From Bacillota bacterium (GTDB lineage Bacteria; Bacillota; Clostridia; Lachnospirales; Lachnospiraceae), in the NCBI GenBank assembly GCA_023458035.1, contig JAEXAX010000034.1, positions 62,001 to 126,000 of the forward strand: 64,000 bases of DNA. The letters are read 5' to 3'. How positions within the stretch are numbered: position 1 is the stretch's first letter; each line of letters starts with the position of its first letter. Below, piece by piece: positions 26,285 to 34,268 of the stretch. Under the pieces are notes generated by a model. It was given only the letters and a program-made list of their open reading frames with translations. It searched no databases and had not been told where the DNA came from. Both the position numbers and the translations under genes were made by a program.

Positions 26285-27961
26285 ATGTTTACACAGAATA
26301 TTGCATGGATCGGCAGTACAGCAGAGGGAAAACGTGTTTCGATTTTACCGAGAATGGCGAACCGCCATGGCTTGATCGCCGGCGCCACCGGTACCGGTAA
26401 GACCATTACTTTAAAGGTGCTGGCTGAGGCGTTCAGTGATATGGGAGTGCCGGTGTTTCTGGCGGATGTCAAGGGAGATGTTTCCGGTCTGATGCAGCCG
26501 GGTGAGGACAGTCCGAAGCTGCAGGAACGTATCAGCCGTTTCGGTCTGGCGGAAGCCGGTTTTGCCTACCGCGGTTATCCGGTGACAGTGTGGGATATCT
26601 ACGGGCAGAACGGTGTGCCGCTCAGAACCACCATTTCGGAGATGGGGCCTTTATTACTGGCGCGCATTCTGCAATTAAATGATCTCCAAAGCGATATCCT
26701 CGGCATCGTTTTTAAGATCGCCGATGATGAAGGTTTATTGCTGTTGGATACCAAGGATCTGAAGGCCATGCTGAACTGGGTGGATGAGCATCAGAAGGAG
26801 CTGGCGCCGACCTATGGCAAGATGTCGACAGCCTCATTGGGCTCTATCACAAGAGCGGTGGTAGCGTTGGAAATGCTCGGCGGAGATATCTTCTTCGGTG
26901 AACCCGCCCTGAACATTCGTGACTGGTTTACCACTTCTACGGATGGTCGAGGCATGATGCAATTATTAAATTCCGAGAGTCTGATCAATAATCCGGCTCT
27001 TTATGCTACCTTCTTATTATGGCTGATGTCGGAATTATTTGAAACCCTGCCGGAGGTCGGAGATATGGAGAAGCCGAAGATGGTCTTTTTCTTTGACGAA
27101 GCCCACTTGCTTTTCGCCAATGCGCCGAAGCCGTTGTTGGATAAGATAGAGCAGGTGGTGAAGCTGATTCGCTCTAAGGGTGTGGGCATCTATTTCTGTA
27201 CACAGAATCCGCGTGATATTCCGGATGGTGTGCTGGCTCAGCTGGGCAATCGGATCGAGCATGCCCTGCGGGCCTATACACCGGCTGATCAGAAGGCGGT
27301 ACGGGCGGCGGCTGATTCCTTTAGAGTCAATCCGGCCTTTGATACCTATGAGACCATCATGGCCCTCGGAACCGGTGAGGCGGTCGTTTCCTTTTTGCAG
27401 GAAGACGGTACGCCGGGCATGGCCGAGAAGGTGGCGATCTTACCGCCGCAGAGTGCCATGAAGGCAGCCGATCCGGCATTGCGCACGCAGGCCGTTCAGG
27501 GAACGCTGGCATATACCAGATATGCGACCGCTGTCGATTCGGATTCGGCTTATGAGATATTACAGCGTCTGGGAATAGAGGAAGAGGCTGCCGCCGAGCA
27601 GCAGCGTCAGGCCGAAGCTCAACAGAAAGAACAGGCAAAGGCAGAGGCATTACAGGCCAAGCAGGCGGAAAAGTATGCAGTACTGCAGGCCAAGCTGCAG
27701 GCTCAGCAGGAGGCCGCACAGCAAAAGCTGCTGCTAAAGCAACAGGAAATGGCTGCCAAGCAGGCGGAAAAAGAAGCTGCCGCCGCTGCCCGGGTTCGTG
27801 AGCGGGCGGTGAAGTCGGTCGGCAACAGTGTGGTCGGCACCGTCGGTCGTGAGATGGGCAAGCAGTTGGGTAAGGGCTTTGGTTCCTTTGGCAAGACCCT
27901 GGGTGGAAATGTCGGCGCCAGCCTTGGCCGCGGCTTATTCAGCACCCTGTTTAAACGATGA
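26285..27961 (+). CDS. HerA-like ATPase, DUF853 family
   Basis: About 558-aa P-loop ATPase of the HerA/FtsK superfamily. Walker A GATGTGKT (about residue 36), Walker B MVFFFDEAH (about 262), and FCTQNPRDIPDGVLAQLGNRIEHALRAYTP, which is highly characteristic of DUF853 proteins. Residues about 430-510 form a Gln/Ala/Lys-rich coiled coil, followed by a Gly-rich tail. It is cytoplasmic and probably a hexameric DNA translocase; a partner NurA-type nuclease is not in the window. AAAGAGG precedes the ATG at 26285. It overlaps the next gene by 4 bp (ATGA). Confidence 0.88.
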   Translation: MFTQNIAWIGSTAEGKRVSILPRMANRHGLIAGATGTGKTITLKVLAEAFSDMGVPVFLADVKGDVSGLMQPGEDSPKLQERISRFGLAEAGFAYRGYPVTVWDIYGQNGVPLRTTISEMGPLLLARILQLNDLQSDILGIVFKIADDEGLLLLDTKDLKAMLNWVDEHQKELAPTYGKMSTASLGSITRAVVALEMLGGDIFFGEPALNIRDWFTTSTDGRGMMQLLNSESLINNPALYATFLLWLMSELFETLPEVGDMEKPKMVFFFDEAHLLFANAPKPLLDKIEQVVKLIRSKGVGIYFCTQNPRDIPDGVLAQLGNRIEHALRAYTPADQKAVRAAADSFRVNPAFDTYETIMALGTGEAVVSFLQEDGTPGMAEKVAILPPQSAMKAADPALRTQAVQGTLAYTRYATAVDSDSAYEILQRLGIEEEAAAEQQRQAEAQQKEQAKAEALQAKQAEKYAVLQAKLQAQQEAAQQKLLLKQQEMAAKQAEKEAAAAARVRERAVKSVGNSVVGTVGREMGKQLGKGFGSFGKTLGGNVGASLGRGLFSTLFKR

Positions 27962-28758
27962 GCCGGCAGCAGTTGTCCGTGATCTGGCTGAGTACGTTGC
28001 CGGTGCCGGCCGCCCTGACCGAAGAAGCGGAGCTGTCAGTGACAGCGGCCGCTGCGGTTCGATTGGTCGGACGGGACTTTGACAGTCCGGTCGTGGTCGT
28101 GACAGATCGTCAGGCGATGGTGGCAGAGGCATGTGCGGCCGGTCTGCCTTGTATTGGCATAGAAAGGGGAGTAGAGAGGTTATCTGCTCCCTATATTTAT
28201 GAGTCGGAAACGGATATCGATCGTGAGGCGATCGAGCGGGCATACAGGCGCTTTCATCAGCTGCCGCTGACCATCGCCAAAACAAAACGTCTGACCATTC
28301 GCGAGCTTTCCGAAGCGGACTTTGAGTTTGTGCTGACCTTAGCGGACAGTGATCCGGCGGCTGCCGATGAGCGATTGACCGGGGAAAAGCTAAGCAGTCA
28401 GATCAGGGTAGCCTATCCATTCTACGGCTTTGGTATTTGGCTGATCGAGTCGGCCCCGGGGCAGAGGGACGATAAGCTTCGGCCGATCGGAATCTTAAGC
28501 TTTTCGCCGGATGCTATGCCGGCCATTGGCTATCAGCTGCTCCCCGAGGAGCGCGGACAGGGACTGGCTGCCGAGGCGGCGGCGGCCGGCCTGGCCTATA
28601 TGCGGGAGCTCGGCTATGAGGCATTCGTCTGTCGTATCGCAGCCGATAACAAGGCTTCGCAGCGGGTAGCCGAAAAGCTTGGCTTTGTTCGTTGCGCGGA
28701 CGGTAATTGGAACTGGACAAGCAAATCTCAGTCCATCTATAATAAAGGCGATACATGA
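27958..28758 (+). CDS. GNAT acetyltransferase with an N-terminal HAD-like remnant domain
   Basis: 266 aa. Residues 1-95 contain VVVVTDRQAMVAEACAAGLPCIGIERG, which looks like the end of a HAD-type hydrolase fold (the catalytic DxDxT is not present). Residues about 105-255 are a GNAT domain: LTIRELSEADFEFVL, AIGYQLLPEERGQGLAAEAAAAGLAYM (acetyl-CoA loop), and IAADNKASQRVAEKLGF, the RimJ/RimL pattern. The ATG overlaps the HerA stop. Substrate unknown. Confidence 0.8.
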   Translation: MSRQQLSVIWLSTLPVPAALTEEAELSVTAAAAVRLVGRDFDSPVVVVTDRQAMVAEACAAGLPCIGIERGVERLSAPYIYESETDIDREAIERAYRRFHQLPLTIAKTKRLTIRELSEADFEFVLTLADSDPAAADERLTGEKLSSQIRVAYPFYGFGIWLIESAPGQRDDKLRPIGILSFSPDAMPAIGYQLLPEERGQGLAAEAAAAGLAYMRELGYEAFVCRIAADNKASQRVAEKLGFVRCADGNWNWTSKSQSIYNKGDT

Positions 28759-28789
28759 TTGACGACCTGTACAAGAATCAGGAGGAAAG

Positions 28790-30154
28790 ATGGAATTTCG
28801 ATTAGAGCATGACACCATGGGCGAGATAGCGGTTCCGGCCGAACGGGCCTGGGGAGCCCAGACACAGCGCAGCCTGCAGAACTTTGCCATTGGCAATGAG
28901 CTGATGCCGACAGAGATCATTCGGGCCTTTGCGGTTTTAAAATCAGCGGCTGCCGCCACCAACGGAGTTCTTGGTAAGCTGGCGGCTGACAAACAGTCAG
29001 CCATAGAAACGGCCTGTCGTGAAGTGTTGGACGGCCTGCATGCGGCAGAGTTTCCGCTGAAGGTTTGGCAGACAGGCAGCGGCACGCAGAGCAATATGAA
29101 TGTCAATGAGGTCATTGCCCATCTGGGGAACCGGGCGAATCCGCGGTTACGCCTGCATCCGAACGATGACGTCAATATGTCGCAGAGCTCAAATGACACC
29201 TTTCCGACTGCTATGCATATCGCCGCGGTGACGGCGATCCATGAGCGGCTGCTGCCTGCCCTGGATCGGCTCCGAGACACCCTGACGCGTCTGGAAGCGG
29301 AGAATGCGAAGATCATTAAAATCGGACGAACACATCTGCAGGATGCGGTACCGCTTCGTTTTTCTCAGGAAATCAGCGGCTGGCGCGGTATGATGGAGGC
29401 GAGTCGAAGGATGCTTATGGAGGCCATAAAAGAATTAACCGAGCTGGCCATTGGTGGAACGGCGGTCGGTACCGGGCTGAACTGTCCGGTCGGGTTTGAT
29501 GATCGCTGTGCTGAGGAGATCTCGGCTCTGACCGGCCTGAACTTTACGGCTTCAAAAAATAAGTTTCATGCGCTGACCGCCAAAGATGGTTATGTTTTTG
29601 TACACGGAGCCCTAAAGGCTCTGGCCGCTAATCTGATGAAGATCGCCAATGACATTCGCTGGCTGGCCAGCGGTCCGCGCTGCGGCATCGGCGAAATCAG
29701 CATTCCGGAAAATGAGCCGGGCAGTTCGATCATGCCGGGTAAGGTGAATCCGACCCAGTGCGAGGCTATTACCATGATTGCCGTGCAGGTGATGGGCAAT
29801 GACGCCGCCATTGGCATCGGTGCATCGCAGGGAAATTTTGAATTGAATGTTTTCATGCCGGTGCTGGCCTATAACATGCTGCAGTCGATTCGCCTGTTGG
29901 CCGACGGGATGAATTCCTTTGACGAGCATTGCCTGAGCGGCCTGAAAGCCGAGCCGCAGCGGATGCGCGAAAACCTCGATCGGTCGTTGATGCTGGTAAC
30001 CTGCCTGGCGCCGCAGATCGGCTACGAGAAGGCGGCTGCAGCCGCCAAGAAGGCTTTTGCCGAGGGAACGACCCTAAAAGAGGCTGTGGTGGCATTGGGA
30101 TACCTGGATGAAGCTGCTTATGATGCACAGGTAAAACCTGAGCGGATGGTTTAG
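28790..30154 (+). CDS. fumC: Class II fumarate hydratase
   Basis: 454-aa oxygen-stable fumarase, interconverting fumarate and L-malate. The superfamily signature GSSIMPGKVNPTQ (catalytic Ser loop) lies at about residues 316-328; WQTGSGTQSNMNVNEV (about 94-109), SSNDTFPTAMH (about 136-146) and GRTHLQDAVPLRFSQE (about 181-196) form the active site. GTGTQSNMN is the fumarase form. Full length. AGGAGG precedes the ATG. The malic enzyme gene begins 30 bp later, giving a fumarate-malate-pyruvate route in one transcription unit. Confidence 0.95.
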   Translation: MEFRLEHDTMGEIAVPAERAWGAQTQRSLQNFAIGNELMPTEIIRAFAVLKSAAAATNGVLGKLAADKQSAIETACREVLDGLHAAEFPLKVWQTGSGTQSNMNVNEVIAHLGNRANPRLRLHPNDDVNMSQSSNDTFPTAMHIAAVTAIHERLLPALDRLRDTLTRLEAENAKIIKIGRTHLQDAVPLRFSQEISGWRGMMEASRRMLMEAIKELTELAIGGTAVGTGLNCPVGFDDRCAEEISALTGLNFTASKNKFHALTAKDGYVFVHGALKALAANLMKIANDIRWLASGPRCGIGEISIPENEPGSSIMPGKVNPTQCEAITMIAVQVMGNDAAIGIGASQGNFELNVFMPVLAYNMLQSIRLLADGMNSFDEHCLSGLKAEPQRMRENLDRSLMLVTCLAPQIGYEKAAAAAKKAFAEGTTLKEAVVALGYLDEAAYDAQVKPERMV

Positions 30155-30184
30155 GTAAGCTATGTTTTGATGAGGAGGAAGAAA

Positions 30185-31357
30185 ATGGATTACGCAGCAG
30201 AATCATTGAAGATGCATTATGAATTAAAGGGCAAGCTGGAGGTGGCGCCGCGGGCGGCGGTGGATTCTAAGGAAGCATTAAGCTTAGCCTATACACCGGG
30301 CGTGGCTCAGCCTTGCCTGGAGATCCGGAAGGATATAAATAAAAGCTACGAGCTGACCAGGCGCTGGAATACGGTGGCGGTGGTGACGGATGGGACCGCT
30401 GTGCTGGGTCTCGGAAACATCGGGCCGGAGGCCGGTATGCCGGTGATGGAGGGAAAATGCGTTCTGTTCAAGGCATTCGGAGATGTGGATGCGATTCCGC
30501 TTTGTATACGCAGTCAGGACGTCGATGAGATCGTGCGCACGGTAGAATTGTTGGCGGGCAGCTTCGGTGGCGTGAATCTGGAGGATATCGCTGCTCCGCG
30601 CTGTTTTGAGATTGAGCGACGTTTAAAAGAAGTGTGTGATATTCCGATCTTCCATGATGATCAGCACGGTACCGCCGTGGTGACCATGGCCGGTTTGATC
30701 AATGCGTTGAAGCTGGTTGGAAAGAAGCTGGAGAACATCAAGGTGGTGACCTCCGGCGCCGGCGCGGCCGGTATCGCTATCACGCGCTTGCTGCTGTCCA
30801 TGGGCGCTCAGCAGGTTATTTTGACAGATCGAAACGGTGCCATCTACGAGGGACGCGCAGACCTAAATCCGATCAAGCGGGAGATGGCAAGGATCACGAA
30901 TCGCGAGCGTCAGCAGGGAGACCTGGCGGCCGTGATCAAGGGGGCGGATGTTTTTATCGGCGTTTCGGCGCCGGGGGCGCTGACCCGGGATATGGTGCGC
31001 AGTATGGCCGATGACGCGATCATCTTCGCCTGTGCCAACCCGATTCCGGAGATCTATCCGGAGGAGGCGAAGGCCGCCGGAGCCAGAGTGGTAGCGACCG
31101 GTCGTTCAGATTTTCCGAATCAGATCAATAATGTGCTCTGCTTTCCAGGTATCTTCCGCGGGGCGTTGGATGTGCGGGCGTCGGATATCAATGACGAGAT
31201 GAAGATTGCGGCGGCGTATGCCATTGCCGGCCTGGTCAGCGATGAGGAACTGAGCGAGGAATATATCATACCGGCGGCCTTTGATGAACGTGTGAAGGAT
31301 GCTGTGGCCGAGGCGGCCGGACAGGCGGCCGTCAGAAGCGGCATAGCCAGAAGCTGA
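30185..31357 (+). CDS. NAD(P)-dependent malic enzyme
   Basis: 390-aa short bacterial malic enzyme (no phosphotransacetylase domain), converting malate to pyruvate and CO2. Landmarks: AYTPGVAQPCLEI, TDGTAVLGLGNIGPEAGMPVMEGK (about 66-90), the metal-binding FHDDQHGTAVV (about 156-166), and nucleotide loop VTSGAGAAGIAI. The ATG at 30185 is preceded by GAGGAGGAAG; upstream in-frame ATGs overlap the ribosome site. Confidence 0.95.
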   Translation: MDYAAESLKMHYELKGKLEVAPRAAVDSKEALSLAYTPGVAQPCLEIRKDINKSYELTRRWNTVAVVTDGTAVLGLGNIGPEAGMPVMEGKCVLFKAFGDVDAIPLCIRSQDVDEIVRTVELLAGSFGGVNLEDIAAPRCFEIERRLKEVCDIPIFHDDQHGTAVVTMAGLINALKLVGKKLENIKVVTSGAGAAGIAITRLLLSMGAQQVILTDRNGAIYEGRADLNPIKREMARITNRERQQGDLAAVIKGADVFIGVSAPGALTRDMVRSMADDAIIFACANPIPEIYPEEAKAAGARVVATGRSDFPNQINNVLCFPGIFRGALDVRASDINDEMKIAAAYAIAGLVSDEELSEEYIIPAAFDERVKDAVAEAAGQAAVRSGIARS

Positions 31358-31411
31358 ATCGTCATGCCTCCTCTATCTTTGTGTAAAATCATTAAATATT
31401 TCATTATGGCA

Positions 31412-31440
31412 TTGAATTATTTGTGAAATAGTGCTATGAT
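31412..31440 (+). promoter_or_regulatory. Sigma-A type promoter upstream of the APH-fold kinase gene
   Basis: TTGAAT, 17 bp, TATGAT, 73 bp before the start codon. The AT-rich gap begins after the malic enzyme stop. Confidence 0.55.
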
Positions 31441-31513
31441 AAAAACATAAATAAGTTGTGTCCGTCGAAGGAGGCTGCTTACTAAAAAGATTACTTTAGA
31501 GGAGGAATTTGCC

Positions 31514-32269
31514 ATGAAACTGGAGAAAAAGAATCTCATCGTTGCCCGCTCCTACAAGGAAGTATATAAGACGGACGAAGGGCTGGTAAAGGTATTTAAT
31601 GCAGAGCATCCGAAGGCCAATGTGTTCAATGAAGCATTGATCACAGCCCGTGTTGAGGCGACCGGTTTAGCGGTTCCGAAGATTCTGGAAGTGAAGCAGA
31701 TCGATAGTCGCTGGGCTTTGGTGCTGGAGTATAAAGAGGGCAAGACCTTGGAACAGCTGATGACCGAGCATCCGGAAAAGAGAGAGGAATACATGGACCT
31801 TTTCGTGGAACTGCAGCTTGGTATGCATGAGAAGCGTTCTCCGCTGTTAAATAAATTAAAGGATAAGATGGCCCGGAAGATCAACACTTTGTCTGAGTTG
31901 CTGGACGCCACTACTCGGTATGAACTGCTGACCAGACTGGAGTCCATGCCGAAGCATGATAAGCTTTGTCACGGTGATTTTAATCCGAGCAATATCATCA
32001 TCGGCGAGGATGGAACTGCAACCATCATCGACTGGTCCCATGCCTCTCAGGGGAATGCCAGTGCCGATGCAGCCATGACCTACATCCTGTTCTATCTGCA
32101 GGATCAGGCTTTGGCAGAGCTATATCTGAAGACCTTCTGCAGGAAGAGCGATACCGCTATGCAGTATGTGCAGCAGTGGCTGCCGATTGCGGCAGCCTAC
32201 CGTTTGACAAAATCGACGGAAGAGAAAGAAACCCTGATGCGTTGGATCGACTTCTTTGATTTCCAATAA
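31514..32269 (+). CDS. Aminoglycoside-phosphotransferase-fold kinase
   Basis: 251-aa soluble protein with the APH/choline-kinase fold. The catalytic loop is LCHGDFNPSNIII (about residues 153-165) and the metal-binding motif IIDWSHAS (about 175). LVLEYKEGKTLEQL is the hinge. This type is widespread in Clostridia as a chromosomal gene (TIGR02172-like); there is no reason to call it a resistance gene. GGAGGAATTTGCC precedes the ATG. Substrate unknown. Confidence 0.82.
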   Translation: MKLEKKNLIVARSYKEVYKTDEGLVKVFNAEHPKANVFNEALITARVEATGLAVPKILEVKQIDSRWALVLEYKEGKTLEQLMTEHPEKREEYMDLFVELQLGMHEKRSPLLNKLKDKMARKINTLSELLDATTRYELLTRLESMPKHDKLCHGDFNPSNIIIGEDGTATIIDWSHASQGNASADAAMTYILFYLQDQALAELYLKTFCRKSDTAMQYVQQWLPIAAAYRLTKSTEEKETLMRWIDFFDFQ

Positions 32270-32289
32270 GGTGGTTCATCCTTTTCCTG

Positions 32290-32330
32290 CGATCCCCCGG
32301 GTGGCGTCTGTCTCCCCGGGGGATCGTTTG
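32290..32330 (+). terminator. Intrinsic terminator after the kinase gene
   Basis: Perfect 12-bp stem CGATCCCCCGGG / CCCGGGGGATCG around a 13-nt loop; the T tract is short. Confidence 0.65.
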
Positions 32331-32406
32331 GTATGGAGAACAAAGCGTTTATTCGACATGCCGACAGCATAAGGAACATAGGTTCAGAAAGGAACATAAT
32401 AACAAT

Positions 32407-33351
32407 ATGGAAATAGCGATACTGGAATCATTGGGTATATCCGAGCAGGAGCTGGCCGGGCGAACGGCGCCGTTTGAGGCCGAGGGACATCGGTTCCGAC
32501 TGTACGAACGAACTACTGAAATAGCGGCTTTGCAGGAGCGGCTGCGAACGGCGGACGTAGCCATTCTCGCCAATATGCCTCTGCCGGCCGCCGCATTTGA
32601 AACAGCCGCCAACCTGAAGTATATCAATATCGCTTTTACCGGTGTGGATCATGTGGCAGTATCGTCAGCGAAGGAGCGTGGTATCGTTTTAAGTAATGCC
32701 TCCGGTTATTCGAATCAGGCGGTGGCTGAGATGACCATCGCCATGGTGCTGTCATTATACCGGAGATTGCCGCAGGCAGAGCGCCGGGCGAGGGCGGGAA
32801 AAACCAAGGACGGCCTGATTGGGTGTGAGATCCGCGGAAAGACAGTCGGTATCATCGGTTACGGTAAGATTGGCCGTTGCAGCGCTGCCCTTTTTTTGGC
32901 CTTTGGCGCCTCTGTCTTGGCAAATAATCGCCGCAGACTGACGGATTTGCCGGCCGGGGTTCGCCAGGTAGAGCTGGATGAGCTGCTGGCCGAGTCGGAT
33001 ATCGTGGTGCTGCATTGTCCGCTGACCGAGCAAACAGAAGGGATGATCGACAGTTGCCGGCTGGCGCAGATGAAGCCATCGGCCATTCTGATCAATGTGG
33101 CCAGAGGACCGGTGGTGGTGGCGGCCGATCTGGCGAAGGCATTGGACGAGGGGGTGATCGCCGGGGCCGGGATCGACGTCTTTGATATGGAGCCGCCGTT
33201 GCCGCTTGATGAGCCGCTGCTGTATCCGTATCATAGCATCATCACGCCGCATGTGGCTTTTGCCACGCAGGAGTCCATGCTGCTGCGGGCCGATATCGTA
33301 TTCGCGAACCTGGCTGCATGGCTGAGCGGTGCGCCGCAGAATCTTATTTAA
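32407..33351 (+). CDS. D-isomer-specific 2-hydroxyacid dehydrogenase family protein
   Basis: 314-aa NAD-dependent oxidoreductase. Rossmann fingerprint GKTVGIIGYGKIGR (about residues 143-156); catalytic Arg in INVARGPVV, Glu in DVFDMEPPLP and His in TPHVAFAT. Substrate-domain N- and C-terminal halves are complete. Could act as a D-lactate, hydroxyisocaproate or hydroxypyruvate/glyoxylate-type reductase; the sequence does not decide. It stands alone between two terminators. Confidence 0.85.
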   Translation: MEIAILESLGISEQELAGRTAPFEAEGHRFRLYERTTEIAALQERLRTADVAILANMPLPAAAFETAANLKYINIAFTGVDHVAVSSAKERGIVLSNASGYSNQAVAEMTIAMVLSLYRRLPQAERRARAGKTKDGLIGCEIRGKTVGIIGYGKIGRCSAALFLAFGASVLANNRRRLTDLPAGVRQVELDELLAESDIVVLHCPLTEQTEGMIDSCRLAQMKPSAILINVARGPVVVAADLAKALDEGVIAGAGIDVFDMEPPLPLDEPLLYPYHSIITPHVAFATQESMLLRADIVFANLAAWLSGAPQNLI

Positions 33352-33368
33352 TCATTTAAAAATTTTAG

Positions 33369-33420
33369 CAAGGCTGTCCGGGAAAGGAGATCATGTTCTT
33401 TTTCGGGCAGCCTTGTTCTT
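33369..33420 (+). terminator. Intrinsic terminator after the hydroxyacid dehydrogenase
   Basis: CAAGGCTGTCCG pairs with CGGGCAGCCTTG (one mismatch), long loop, followed by TTCTTTG. Confidence 0.7.
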
Positions 33421-33435
33421 TGTGGGCTAAGGGTA

Positions 33436-33464
33436 TTGTAATTTTTAAAACTACATACTATGAT
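33436..33464 (+). promoter_or_regulatory. Sigma-A type promoter of the ABC/FtsX operon
   Basis: TTGTAA, 17 bp, TATGAT, 62 bp before the ATPase start. Confidence 0.5.
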
Positions 33465-33525
33465 ATAGATATAACGAGATGCGGTATCAGCAGGCAAAGT
33501 CGGGAAATTAAGAGGGAGGCAGAGC

Positions 33526-34227
33526 ATGTCTTATATAGAACTCAAGCATGTGTACAAGCGCTATCAGATCGGAGAACAGGAGATCACGGCCAATCGGGAT
33601 ATTTGCTTTTCCATAGAACAAGGAGAGCTGGTGATGATTCTCGGAGCATCCGGTGCGGGCAAGTCAACCCTTTTGAATATTTTGGGAGGTATGGATACCT
33701 GCGATGAGGGTGAGGTCTGGATCGACGGCACCGATATAGCCGGGTTTGATCGCAGGAAGCTGACCGGATATCGGCGAGCGGATGTCGGCTTTGTATTTCA
33801 GTTTTATAATCTGGTGCCGAATCTGACAGCCAGGGAAAATGTTGAATTGGCCTCGGAGATCGTCAGTGATGCCGGGGATGCCGTGCAGGTACTGCGGACT
33901 GTCGGGCTGGGAGAACGGCTGGATCACTTTCCGGCGCAGTTGTCGGGCGGTGAACAGCAGCGGGTATCGATCGCCCGGGCGGTGGCCAAAAATCCGAAGC
34001 TGCTGCTTTGTGATGAACCGACCGGTGCACTGGATTATCAAACCGGTAAGCAGATTTTGCATACTCTACAGCAGATGGCCGGCGAGCATGGCGCTACGGT
34101 AATCATCGTGACCCACAATACTGCGCTGGCGCCATTGGCCGATCGGGTGATTCATATGCATGATGGCGGAATACGCCTGATCGAGATCAATGAGGCGCCG
34201 CAGAGTATAGATGAGCTGGAGTATTGA
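33526..34227 (+). CDS. ABC transporter ATP-binding protein (MacB/LolD type)
   Basis: 233 aa. Walker A GASGAGKST, Q-loop FQFYNLVPNLTARENVE, signature LSGGEQQRVSIARA and Walker B LLLCDEPTGALD are complete. The FQFYNL and PNLTAREN phrases are typical of the MacB/FtsX-partner class. It energises the permease encoded 42 bp downstream. GGGAGG precedes the ATG. Confidence 0.92.
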   Translation: MSYIELKHVYKRYQIGEQEITANRDICFSIEQGELVMILGASGAGKSTLLNILGGMDTCDEGEVWIDGTDIAGFDRRKLTGYRRADVGFVFQFYNLVPNLTARENVELASEIVSDAGDAVQVLRTVGLGERLDHFPAQLSGGEQQRVSIARAVAKNPKLLLCDEPTGALDYQTGKQILHTLQQMAGEHGATVIIVTHNTALAPLADRVIHMHDGGIRLIEINEAPQSIDELEY

Positions 34228-34268
34228 TGTAACCAGAATCGGGAAGCTAGGGAAAATGAGGCCGGATC

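Noticed and set aside
31514..32269. Antibiotic-resistance phosphotransferase
   Set aside because: Only the general APH fold is visible; the gene sits among housekeeping genes with native composition.
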